The position numbers were made by a program, and so were the translations under genes. Shown piece by piece: positions 7,536 through 15,615 of a stretch of 36,172 nucleotides of DNA; within the stretch, counting starts at the first letter, position 1, and each line of letters opens with the position of its first letter. The notes under the pieces were generated by a model. That model was not told the DNA's origin. It worked only from the letters and a program-made list of their open reading frames with translations, and did not search any database. The DNA lies in the IMG/VR virus record IMGVR_UViG_3300024518_004941, positions 1 through 36,172 of that record. One strand, written 5' to 3'. This stretch comes from a virus.

Positions 7536-9593
7536 ATGGTAACTCTAGTTAGCCCAGGCATATCAGTAACAATTACAGATGAAAGTTTTTTCATTCCTGT
7601 ATCGGCTCCTACTGTGCCTTTGCTTTTTATCGCAACTGCTGATGAAAAACTTCAATCCGATGGCGTATCGCCAGCCGAAGGCACATTCGAACATAGCGTC
7701 GTACGTACCATCACTTCACTCAACCAATCTGTTGAGACCTACGGTGTTCCAGCTTTTCAAAACGATGCTGGTACACTAGAAGAACATCACGGCGATGCTC
7801 GTAACGAATATGGTTTGTTTGCACTAAACCAATATCTTGGTATAGGCAACAGAGCTTTTGTTGTCCGTGCAAATGTTAACTTGAACGACGACTTTACTGA
7901 CCTGCAAGACTTGTGGGATACAAAAATGCTTGAATCTAAGGTCATCCTTGAAAACCTTATCAACGAGTTCATTAACGAATTTAATACTGCTAACGGCCTA
8001 CTAATTGGCACAAGCAACCTCATCGCTGGTCAAATTGAAACAGATTTTGACGGTGCTGGTTCAAATGGTTCTTTTATTGGTGGCGACGGTGTTGGTGGTA
8101 CAGCATACGTAATTGGTGATGTAATCACATTATCTAATGGTGGTACAGTTACAGTAAGCGCGATCGATGCAAACGATGATGTAACAGGTTTTAGTGTTAC
8201 AACAATCGGTTCTTTCGTATCTACTGGTGTTGCATTAACACAGACTTCTACTACTGGTGCTGGTACATTATTCACACTTACTCCAGAAGATAACAACGTT
8301 GTTGTATACAAGACAACAGTTTCTGCCGCTGAGTATTTGTCTCTTACAGAAGACGCAACACAATTCATCTTTGATCCAATAGTTGGTTCTTTCTCATTTA
8401 TTCCTTTACATGACGATTTCATGGATGATCAATCAGCTTCTCCATTCCTAGTTTTTGCATCTGGTTTTGATGTGGCATCCACTGGTACATATTCTGGTTT
8501 AGAATTTGTATCTGCTAACATCGGTTCTTTTCCGTTGTTCCCAGGTGGTGGCACAGTTGCAGGTGAATTCACTCCTCAAGAAGGTGGTAATCTTTTGGTT
8601 GCACTTGCTGATGATTTCAAATTTACAAACAATTTTCTAACAAGTTCAAGTCTTGGTGCAAATGATGCAGCTCGTAGAGTTTCCATTGTAACAGCACTTG
8701 CAGCAGCTATTAATTCTAACACAGAAATAAGAGCTGAAGCATTTGATTATAACTTAGTTCTTTGCCCAGGTTATCCTGAGCTAGTTGACGAGTTACTAAA
8801 TCTTGTTGTTGACATCGCTGAAGAAGCATTAGTTATTGCTGATACTCCAGTTGACTTATCACCAGACGGAATTACAAATCCTAGCACTGGTTGGGCAGCT
8901 ACAACTGCTCGTCAGAATAGTACTAACGTATGTTATTATTACGCATGGGCTTTTGCATCTAACCTTGACGGTCGCAACATTCTTGCTGCTCCTTCAGGTA
9001 CCGCTCTTCGCCAATTTGCATTCAGTGATGATATATCATTCCTTTGGTTCGCACCAGCAGGTATTCGACGTGGTATTATTACAGGGATTTCAGACACTGG
9101 TTATGTTACTGGTGCTCTTGGCGGTCCAACAGAATTTGTTCCTCTCGCATTGAATCAAGGACAACTTGATGCACTTTATCAAGATGCTCCAAGCGGTAGA
9201 ATTAATCCTATACTATTCCGTCCAGGGCAGGGTTTCTTGCTTTGGGGTCAAAAGACCTCAGCATCAGCACCAAGCGCTCTCGACCGTATTAACGTATCAC
9301 GTTTGATTAAATACATCAAACGTCAGTTGCGTCGTAACACTCTTAGCTTTGTCTTCGAGCCAAACGATCAACTTACACGTGACAATTTGAAAGCGGTTGT
9401 TGATAACTTCCTTGGTGATCTGATTGTTAAGAGAGGTTTGTTCGACTTTGCTACTATTTGTGACGAGTCAAACAACACACCAGATCGTATTGATCGCAAC
9501 GAAATGTACATTGATGTTGCTCTCAAGCCGGTCAAGGCAGCTGAATTTATCTTCATCCCAATACGGATTGTAGCAACAGGTGCAGAGATTTAA
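7536..9593 (+). CDS. gp18: Contractile tail sheath protein gp18
   Basis: The N-terminus (MVTLVSPGISVTITDESFF) is the classic T4-group sheath start. The C-terminal domain carries RINPILFRPGQGFLLWGQKT, then DRINVSRLIKYIKRQL and FVFEPND. The protein ends in the conserved (K/R)PVKAAEFIFIPIRI segment. Length 685 compares with 659 in T4. A Gly/Thr-rich region at ~170-250 is probably an exposed insert. It polymerises around the tube and contracts at infection. AAGGAG lies nine bases before the ATG and a perfect late box precedes it, as expected for a major virion protein. Confidence 0.97.
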   Translation: MVTLVSPGISVTITDESFFIPVSAPTVPLLFIATADEKLQSDGVSPAEGTFEHSVVRTITSLNQSVETYGVPAFQNDAGTLEEHHGDARNEYGLFALNQYLGIGNRAFVVRANVNLNDDFTDLQDLWDTKMLESKVILENLINEFINEFNTANGLLIGTSNLIAGQIETDFDGAGSNGSFIGGDGVGGTAYVIGDVITLSNGGTVTVSAIDANDDVTGFSVTTIGSFVSTGVALTQTSTTGAGTLFTLTPEDNNVVVYKTTVSAAEYLSLTEDATQFIFDPIVGSFSFIPLHDDFMDDQSASPFLVFASGFDVASTGTYSGLEFVSANIGSFPLFPGGGTVAGEFTPQEGGNLLVALADDFKFTNNFLTSSSLGANDAARRVSIVTALAAAINSNTEIRAEAFDYNLVLCPGYPELVDELLNLVVDIAEEALVIADTPVDLSPDGITNPSTGWAATTARQNSTNVCYYYAWAFASNLDGRNILAAPSGTALRQFAFSDDISFLWFAPAGIRRGIITGISDTGYVTGALGGPTEFVPLALNQGQLDALYQDAPSGRINPILFRPGQGFLLWGQKTSASAPSALDRINVSRLIKYIKRQLRRNTLSFVFEPNDQLTRDNLKAVVDNFLGDLIVKRGLFDFATICDESNNTPDRIDRNEMYIDVALKPVKAAEFIFIPIRIVATGAEI

Positions 9594-9601
9594 ACGAACT
9601 A

Positions 9602-9609
9602 CATAAATA
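9602..9609 (+). promoter_or_regulatory. T4-type late promoter (CATAAATA)
   Basis: The box lies between gp18 and gp19 and ends 20 bases before the tube start codon. It gives the tube gene its own promoter. Confidence 0.82.
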
Positions 9610-9629
9610 ATTTAAAAGGACAGTAAAAC

Positions 9630-10226
9630 ATGGCAACAATAAACGACATAGGTATTCCTGGAATTGGTACAGGTGTTCTTCAACCAAAATTGAAGAACCG
9701 TTGGCGCGTGACTTTTGCTAACATGGGTGCGGGTGCAGACTCACAGCCACTTAGCATGCAAGCAATAAACTTGACTCGCCCAGTTCTTTCATTTGAAGAA
9801 GTTCAACTTGACCGTTACAATTCTCGTGTATGGGTTGCAGGTAAGCACATGTTTGAACCAATGACAATCACTTTTGAAGATGACATATCAGGTACAGCAT
9901 CTGCTGTTATTCAAGCTCAACTTCAAGAACAGCAACACTTGATTGGAGCTGAAGGTCCATTCCTAGCAGCAGGAACTGAAGGTTCTATTTACAAGTTCAC
10001 TACATATCTTGATCTTCTAGATGGTAATGAAACAGTGGTTGAGAAATGGTCAGTAGAGGGTTGCTGGTTACAAAACATTGATTACACTGATCTCGATTAC
10101 GCAGCATCAGAAGCAGTTCAAATCACAGTAAGCATTCGTTACGACCATGCACGTCAAGATGTTCTGGGTGGTTATGACAACGGTGAAGGTGTAGCAACTG
10201 GCGGTGCAGGTGTAGTTACAGGCTAA
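9630..10226 (+). CDS. gp19: Tail tube protein gp19
   Basis: The sequence has the T4-like tail tube pattern: KNRWRVTFANMG, then RPVLSFEEVQLDRYNSRVWVAGKHMFEPMTITFEDD written here as the segments around residues 50-85, then WSVEGCWLQNIDYTDLDY and ITVSIRYDHA. Length 198 compares with 163 in T4. The excess is mainly a Gly-rich tail (GGYDNGEGVATGGAG). Hexameric rings of this protein form the DNA conduit inside the sheath. The gene has its own late promoter and is closed by a terminator, which fits high expression. Confidence 0.93.
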   Translation: MATINDIGIPGIGTGVLQPKLKNRWRVTFANMGAGADSQPLSMQAINLTRPVLSFEEVQLDRYNSRVWVAGKHMFEPMTITFEDDISGTASAVIQAQLQEQQHLIGAEGPFLAAGTEGSIYKFTTYLDLLDGNETVVEKWSVEGCWLQNIDYTDLDYAASEAVQITVSIRYDHARQDVLGGYDNGEGVATGGAGVVTG

Positions 10227-10271
10227 TTAGGCTAAGGAAATTTTCACAGGACGTGAAACAGGGAAGTATTT

Positions 10272-10300
10272 GGGGCGATCTTCGGATCGCCTCTTTTTTT
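10272..10300 (+). terminator. Intrinsic terminator after the tube gene
   Basis: The stem GGCGATC (10274-10280) and GATCGCC (10285-10291) encloses a TTCG loop. It is extended by two weaker pairs and followed by seven T residues at 10294-10300. It uses the same UUCG loop as the terminator at the window start. A smaller hairpin, TTTCAC/GTGAAA, lies just upstream at 10242-10258. Confidence 0.92.
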
Positions 10301-10313
10301 GCGTTTTCCTTTT

Positions 10314-10321
10314 CATAAATA
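10314..10321 (+). promoter_or_regulatory. T4-type late promoter (CATAAATA)
   Basis: The box lies 13 bases after the terminator T run and ends 17 bases before ATG 10339. It restarts transcription for the tube-initiator, gp4 and terminase genes. Confidence 0.85.
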
Positions 10322-10338
10322 GAAGTAAGGAGATTATT

Positions 10339-11694
10339 ATGGCCGACCCAAGAAACTGTCAGAAAATTACAACAAGAAAGAGCAAATTAGGGCAACGCAA
10401 GAAAGGAATTTTCGATGCGGCTAGTACGCTTGGAAATTTAGAATTTCTTAATGACGTAGGGTATGGCCAAGTACGTGAAGGTTTAGAAGTCCTTGGCAGA
10501 GTCTCTGATTCTGTGAGATCTGGTAGGTCTGTTGTTCCAGGCAAAGAAGGAGATGAGATATTTAATACAACGTTGGGATCGATTGTTAATACCGGAATTG
10601 AATCTGTGGAAACTGGCGCAAATGCTGTACTCGATGCAGTTGGACTACCTCGAAATACTCTCGATTCAGTCGCGGAGTTTGATGCTAGTACTGCAAACAT
10701 AGCATTAGGTCAAGCCAAGTCTGTGTTTGAGCGAGTTAAACAAGGCAATTTTAGCCTCGAAGATATCCCTGGCGCGTTTCAAGATTTACAAAATTTAGAA
10801 ATCCTAGTTCGTAGATTATTCGTTCCGTCTCCACTCGACGAGTCTCTTATACAAGGATTAAATGATAGACTTTGTCGTCCATCTCCTTGGGCAATTGACT
10901 TAATTAAATTCGCTCCACGTTATAAATTTATGTATATTGTTGACATTAAATTCTCACCAGCATACAAAGTTTGGAATGAAAAACTTGCTAACGGATTAGC
11001 CTTCATAACAAAAAGCGCTTCACGTCCACAAGTCGACTTTGAATATGATGAAGTAAACATGTACAACTATTGGACACAAGTTATTAAGCGTACTCGTTTC
11101 AATCCAATGACAATGAGATTTATCGATGATAACACAAACAACGCCTTGAATTTCTACGCTGCTTATATGAGAGCAATCAGTCCTATCACAAACAAAAAAT
11201 TCATAGACCAACGAGCAGCCGGTGGTGGTGTTAGTTCTCATCCTGCAGCTGGTACATATGAAAATGATTCAATGAGCTTCACAAATACAAATGATGATCC
11301 AGAATTGTTAGGTATAACCCTTCCAGCATACTCAGCTGGTGTAGGTGCATTAAATGATGATGATAATGGTGTCAACACTAAAGGATTATTATCTAACATT
11401 TCATTATATCACATAGGAAATTATGGTTCCACCATAACGGCCTTTCATATGTTCAATCCAAGAATAACCTCTCTTCAACCAGATGAACTTAGTATGGCTG
11501 ACAATGGTGATGGTAGTGAATTTACTTTTGAATTCAATTATGATAGCTTGTTTGTAGATCCAGGAATTCCAGTAGGAGAATTTGGACTTGATAATATTAC
11601 TAACAAGTCAGGTGAAAGAGTTGGCGCTACTTTCCCTCTAATTATAACGACAGCTGATAACGAAAATCCTGGCGGCGCTAACAAAGGCGTATAA
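10339..11694 (+). CDS. gp19/gp54-like baseplate tail-tube initiator, putative
   Basis: The frame stays open back to about 10270, but that stretch is the terminator and promoter. TAAGGAG (10326-10332) places the start at ATG 10339, giving 451 residues. Residues ~180-430 have the tube-fold pattern seen in T4-like gp54 and gp19: YKFMYIVDIKFS, then RPQVDFEYDEVNMYNYWTQV, then RFNPMTMRFIDD and NALNFYAAYMRAI, ending FTFEFNYDSLFVDPG. The N-terminal ~180 residues are unassigned and look helical. T4 gp54 has 320 residues. gp48 (tube cap) is an alternative. Placement straight after the tube gene supports a tube or baseplate role. The stop overlaps the gp4 ATG. Confidence 0.62.
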   Translation: MADPRNCQKITTRKSKLGQRKKGIFDAASTLGNLEFLNDVGYGQVREGLEVLGRVSDSVRSGRSVVPGKEGDEIFNTTLGSIVNTGIESVETGANAVLDAVGLPRNTLDSVAEFDASTANIALGQAKSVFERVKQGNFSLEDIPGAFQDLQNLEILVRRLFVPSPLDESLIQGLNDRLCRPSPWAIDLIKFAPRYKFMYIVDIKFSPAYKVWNEKLANGLAFITKSASRPQVDFEYDEVNMYNYWTQVIKRTRFNPMTMRFIDDNTNNALNFYAAYMRAISPITNKKFIDQRAAGGGVSSHPAAGTYENDSMSFTNTNDDPELLGITLPAYSAGVGALNDDDNGVNTKGLLSNISLYHIGNYGSTITAFHMFNPRITSLQPDELSMADNGDGSEFTFEFNYDSLFVDPGIPVGEFGLDNITNKSGERVGATFPLIITTADNENPGGANKGV

Positions 11695-12161
11695 TGGGAT
11701 TTCGTAATCGCAATCAAGGCCATTACAGACCTCTACATCCTGAAAAATACGTAAGTGGTAAAAAGGATGCTTCGCTTGGTAAAGCAGGCATTCGCTTCAT
11801 GTCGTCGTGGGAATTACAAACTTGTAAATTTCTTGATATGAATCCAAATGTGCTTCGTTGGTCTTCTGAAGAAATTTCCATTCCATATATCAAACCAACA
11901 ACAGGACGAGTACACAAATACTTTCCTGATTTTTGGGTAGAGTACAAAAATAAAGCTGGAAAAATTATCAGCGAAATATGGGAAGTTAAGCCAGATGCTC
12001 AAACAAAACCACCCAAAACTACAGGAAAAAACAAAACACTTCAACTCAGAGAATCAATTACTTGGGCTATAAATGTCGCTAAGTGGGAAGCCGCGACCCT
12101 TTTTTGTCGTAAATACGGGATAAAGTTCCGTATCGTTAGAGAGATGGACATATTTAAGTAA
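11694..12161 (+). CDS. gp4: Head completion protein gp4, TnsA-like nuclease fold
   Basis: The 155-residue protein matches T4 gp4 (about 150 residues). It has SSWELQTCKFLDMNPNV, WSSEEISIPY, KYFPDFWVEY and IWEVKPD. These give the E ... D ... E-x-K set of the PD-(D/E)xK fold used by TnsA and by phage head-completion nucleases. gp4 acts on filled heads before tail joining, perhaps by trimming or protecting the DNA end. Its ATG overlaps the previous stop and it lies just before the terminase genes. Confidence 0.9.
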   Translation: MGFRNRNQGHYRPLHPEKYVSGKKDASLGKAGIRFMSSWELQTCKFLDMNPNVLRWSSEEISIPYIKPTTGRVHKYFPDFWVEYKNKAGKIISEIWEVKPDAQTKPPKTTGKNKTLQLRESITWAINVAKWEAATLFCRKYGIKFRIVREMDIFK

Positions 12162-12171
12162 GGACAACATT

Positions 12172-12654
12172 ATGACTACAACAACTGAAGAATTTGACAA
12201 GGCTACTTCACACCCGCTTGAAGAGATGTTAGATATTGAAGAAGGAACTACAATGATTCCAACCTCAAAGCGCTCAACTGATATGGTCATTCAAGCTGAG
12301 TATGACGAAAAGGATGACGAGATTGATGAACAGTTTCAAGAAGTTTACGACCTTGCCCTCGATGCGTTTGAAGCACAAGCCCAGGAAGCTGAATTGGTTG
12401 AAGGAAAATATAAAGCTCGTAATGGTGAAATTGCTGCTCAATATTTAAACACCGCATTAGCAGCAGCTAGAGAAAAGAGTGATTTGAAACAAGGAAAGGA
12501 CAAACTCGCAATTGCAGCTAATAAAATAAAGCCAGGGAACGTTGGTGATGGTAAGAAGATCCTTGCTGACTTTAGTGAAATTCTTAGAGCAGTACAAGAC
12601 GAAAAAGAAAAATCCGAACCAATTGATATAACTCCAAAGCACGTTGAAGAATAA
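12172..12654 (+). CDS. gp16: Terminase small subunit gp16
   Basis: The 160-residue acidic, helical protein has the size of T4 gp16 (164) and lies immediately before the large subunit, as in T4. A central helical region of charged heptads (about residues 45-85) is the likely coiled-coil oligomerisation core. A KLAIAANKIKPG segment follows. The protein binds concatemer DNA and regulates the motor. AAGGAC lies upstream of the ATG. Assignment rests on size, composition and position more than on a strict motif. Confidence 0.85.
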   Translation: MTTTTEEFDKATSHPLEEMLDIEEGTTMIPTSKRSTDMVIQAEYDEKDDEIDEQFQEVYDLALDAFEAQAQEAELVEGKYKARNGEIAAQYLNTALAAAREKSDLKQGKDKLAIAANKIKPGNVGDGKKILADFSEILRAVQDEKEKSEPIDITPKHVEE

Positions 12655-12689
12655 ACACCGCACTTCTTGTGGTAACCCTAAAACGTTAA

Positions 12690-12707
12690 CATGTAAATAA
12701 TTACATG
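12690..12707 (+). promoter_or_regulatory. Hairpin covering the terminase start codon
   Basis: CATGTAA (12690-12696), loop ATAA, and TTACATG (12701-12707) form a perfect 7-bp inverted repeat. The terminase ATG (12705-12707) lies inside the 3' arm, and no clear ribosome site precedes it. It could hide the start codon in mRNA or be a DNA operator. The function is inferred. Confidence 0.5.
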
Positions 12708-14264
12708 GCAATTTCAAAAAACAGAAATATTAGAAAAGCTGGTGTCAAGGTCGAGATGACCTATGAGCAATTCGTCGAAATTAAAAAGTGTGCAGCTGAT
12801 CCAATATATTTTTGTCGCAAATATGTTATGATTCAACACCCAAAACGTGGTGCTATTCACTTCGACATGTATGATTATCAAGAAGATATGATTCACATGT
12901 ATATGGATAGTACATTCAGCATGGTTCTTTCAGCAAGACAAACAGGAAAGTCAATTACCTCAGCAGCATACCTACTGTGGGTTGCAATGTTCCAGTTTGA
13001 CAAAACACTTCTAATCGCTTCAAACAAAAACTCCAACGCAATGGAAATGATATATCGAATTAGATATGCATATGAAAACTTGCCTTTGTGGTTGAAGCCA
13101 GGCGTGTTGGAAGATGGTTGGAACAAACACAACGTTGGTTTTGATAACGGTTCACGTATTATATCTACTGCAACATCTGATGATTCAGGTCGTGGTGGTT
13201 CTTTCTCTCTCGTATTTTTAGACGAATTTGCATTCGTTGCTCCAGCTGTTCAAGATGAATTCTGGACATCAATTGCTCCTACATTATCAACTGGTGGGTC
13301 CTGTATTATCACATCTACTCCAAACGGTGACTCTGATATCTTTGCAGAATTGTGGCGTGGTGCAGAACTTGGAAATAATGGTTTCGCTCACCAATATGTT
13401 CCGTGGGATGCTCCTCCAGGCAGAGGTGAGGAATTCAAGAAAGCTGAAATTGGAAAAATTGGTGAACGTAAGTGGAAGCAGGAATATGAATGTGTGTTCT
13501 TAAGTTCAGATGCCCTCCTAATCGACTCACAATTTTTAATTAACTTAACAGCAGAATTAAATGACGTTCGACCAGTTAACGCTAAGAACGATGTTATATT
13601 TTGGGATAGTATTAAAAAAGGACTCACTTACTTGGTTGGTGTTGACCCAGCAACAGGTAGTGGTGAAGATTATAGTGTCATCACTGTATTTGAATTTCCA
13701 TCTATGGTGCAAGTTGCAGAGTATAGATCCAACACAATGTCAACAAACGATTTATATGGAGTGTTAAAGAATTTGCTGCTATACTTAGAAGCTATGGATT
13801 CGATGGTATATTTTTCTGTTGAGAATAATGGTGTTGGTGAAGGTGTTATCGCATTATACGAAGCGGACGAAACACCACCAGATAATTCTGAATTTGTTTC
13901 TGAGGAAGGAGCAAAACGAAGAGGCATGACAACCACATCTCGTACAAAGATGCGTGCTTGTGTTAACTTCAGAGAAATGCTTCAAAAACGAAATCTACAC
14001 ATTAGATCTCCCATCTTATTGAAGGAACTGAAATCATATGTGAGACAACGAGGATCTTATTCTGCTCAACGCGGAGCAACGGATGATTGTATTTCTGCTT
14101 GCCTTATTATTACAAGACTGATCGAAGAGATAGCTCAGTTCGAACAGGCAGCGTTTGACAAGCTGTACTCGGGACAATTTGATGAGTGGGGCACTGATAC
14201 TTGGGACGGCTATGAAGGCGGATATAGCGAAACTGATGAGGCCGATCCTTTCATACTGGTGTAG
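12705..14264 (+). CDS. gp17: Terminase large subunit gp17, packaging ATPase/nuclease
   Basis: The ATPase domain has Walker A ARQTGKS (77-83), Walker B SLVFLDE (168-174) and the coupling motif TSTPNG (203-208). The RNase H-like nuclease domain has GVDPATG (Asp314), VENNG (Glu373) and ATDD (Asp460/461). Length 519 is shorter than T4's 610. The protein pumps DNA into the prohead and cuts the concatemer. The ATG sits in a hairpin without an obvious ribosome site. An internal ATG at 12756 with AAGG five bases upstream is an alternative start that would remove 17 residues and keep every motif. This is the last gene of the plus-strand late run before the early-type unit. Confidence 0.97.
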   Translation: MAISKNRNIRKAGVKVEMTYEQFVEIKKCAADPIYFCRKYVMIQHPKRGAIHFDMYDYQEDMIHMYMDSTFSMVLSARQTGKSITSAAYLLWVAMFQFDKTLLIASNKNSNAMEMIYRIRYAYENLPLWLKPGVLEDGWNKHNVGFDNGSRIISTATSDDSGRGGSFSLVFLDEFAFVAPAVQDEFWTSIAPTLSTGGSCIITSTPNGDSDIFAELWRGAELGNNGFAHQYVPWDAPPGRGEEFKKAEIGKIGERKWKQEYECVFLSSDALLIDSQFLINLTAELNDVRPVNAKNDVIFWDSIKKGLTYLVGVDPATGSGEDYSVITVFEFPSMVQVAEYRSNTMSTNDLYGVLKNLLLYLEAMDSMVYFSVENNGVGEGVIALYEADETPPDNSEFVSEEGAKRRGMTTTSRTKMRACVNFREMLQKRNLHIRSPILLKELKSYVRQRGSYSAQRGATDDCISACLIITRLIEEIAQFEQAAFDKLYSGQFDEWGTDTWDGYEGGYSETDEADPFILV

Positions 14265-14284
14265 CAATTTATTCGATTTTGCTG

Positions 14285-14313
14285 TTGTCTTTTGGGTCAA
14301 ATCCCCATATAAT
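14285..14313 (+). promoter_or_regulatory. Sigma70-type (early) promoter
   Basis: TTGTCT (14285-14290, 4/6 to TTGACA) is followed after 17 bases by a perfect TATAAT (14308-14313), 30 bases before ATG 14344. The 79-base gap contains no ATAAATA late box. This suggests host-polymerase expression of the next three genes, unlike the virion genes on either side. Confidence 0.75.
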
Positions 14314-14343
14314 AGGGTCACTTAATTAGAGAGATCTGAACAA

Positions 14344-15615
14344 ATGCCCGAACCCACAGAAAACGCAGTTTACATCCCACAATCAAATATGATTCGTCTC
14401 GACAATGAGATCGAAAAATTGAATCGCCGTGCAGATAAAATCGGTTGTCCTCGCGTTGAATATTACGTTCACGATGTTGTCACTGTTCCCGATCCTACCA
14501 CTGCTTCAAACATGAAAAATTACCTTCGTCGTGAATTGACTGAAGAAGAACTGTCTGGAATCAAGATGGTTGATCTTTGCCTAATTGAGATTGTTGGTAA
14601 AGGTCCTAAAGTTGATGGATATAGATTCGTTGGTACTTTAGACCACTACACAATCCCTGGTTCAGTAATTGTTAACACCGTTCCTGGTGAAACAGTCCCA
14701 GCCCAATTTTTTGAAAGTGATGCAATCTGCAATCACTGCAATGCAAAACGCAACCGAATTGAAACATTCATCGTTGAAAAAGAAGATGATAATACGTATT
14801 TGCAAATCGGTCGTAATTGTCTTAGAGACTTCTTCGGCCATGATCCACAATATATCGCTCGTTTCTTAACTCGTGTTATGAATTTGGTTAAAAACCTTAA
14901 AGAAGATGATGAGTGGCGGGGAACTAGTGAACGCACCACATACTACTATAATTCTGTTAAAGTTCTAACAAACACAGTAGCTGCGATCCGCTCATTCGGA
15001 TGGGTGCCTAAGTCAGCAGCCTCTGAGGAAAGAGCAGCGACATCTTCGGAAGTGGGTTATATGATGTCAAGTCCTTGTAACACTCTAGCACGTCAAGCGT
15101 TAGATCGGTATTTGCAAAGAGTTCAATTTAATCTCGAAGAAGATTTGAAAGAAGCAGAAGCCGCTATTGAATGGCTAAAAGTTCAAGAAGGTAATAACGA
15201 GTACATGCATAATTTAAAACTTCTTGAAGATGCAGATGCGATTCCATCAAAGATGTTTGGATATTGGTGTTCGTTGATCGCTGCTTACCAGCGCGTTCAG
15301 GCTCGTCTCGAAAAAGCTAAGAAAGAGAACAGGTTAAATGAACATCTTGGTGAAATAAAAGATAGGGTTGAAGTTGTTGTTAAATGCACCAAATTGAGGT
15401 ATATTGATGGGTACTACGGTACTGTATGTATACACAACATGCGTGACAGCGAAGGCCGTACGATCATCTGGTTTGCTAATGCAGATGCTAAGATGAAAAA
15501 GGGAAACAGTTATAGCATTCGTGCCACGATTAAAAAGCATGATGAATATAGAAATTGGAAACAGACGCACGTTAGTCGTTTAACAGTAATTGAGGAAGTA
15601 AAGAATGACAGTTAA
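14344..15615 (+). CDS. Zinc-ribbon / OB-like conserved phage protein
   Basis: The 423-residue protein resembles a family of uncharacterised phage proteins with a C-x-x-C centre. CNHC (129-132) is followed by TFIVEKE, then QIGRNCLRDFFG with Cys159, and Cys35 may contribute. Residues ~350-420 have an OB-like strand pattern (EGRTIIWFANADAKM, then YSIRATIKKHDEYRNWKQTHV), so nucleic-acid binding is plausible. A helical middle (about 170-330) is unassigned. It follows a sigma70-type promoter, and its 3' end overlaps the HD-Pnk gene by 11 bases, so the two are co-expressed. The likely role is DNA or RNA handling early in infection. The biochemical activity is unknown. Confidence 0.7.
   Translation: MPEPTENAVYIPQSNMIRLDNEIEKLNRRADKIGCPRVEYYVHDVVTVPDPTTASNMKNYLRRELTEEELSGIKMVDLCLIEIVGKGPKVDGYRFVGTLDHYTIPGSVIVNTVPGETVPAQFFESDAICNHCNAKRNRIETFIVEKEDDNTYLQIGRNCLRDFFGHDPQYIARFLTRVMNLVKNLKEDDEWRGTSERTTYYYNSVKVLTNTVAAIRSFGWVPKSAASEERAATSSEVGYMMSSPCNTLARQALDRYLQRVQFNLEEDLKEAEAAIEWLKVQEGNNEYMHNLKLLEDADAIPSKMFGYWCSLIAAYQRVQARLEKAKKENRLNEHLGEIKDRVEVVVKCTKLRYIDGYYGTVCIHNMRDSEGRTIIWFANADAKMKKGNSYSIRATIKKHDEYRNWKQTHVSRLTVIEEVKNDS

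Noticed and set aside
10270-10338. Upstream extension of the tube-initiator gene to 10270
   Set aside because: That stretch contains the terminator and the late promoter. ATG 10339 has a strong TAAGGAG.
12692-12699. TGTAAATA before the terminase gene as a late promoter
   Set aside because: It ends only five bases before the ATG, departs from the invariant ATAAATA core and is part of the inverted repeat.
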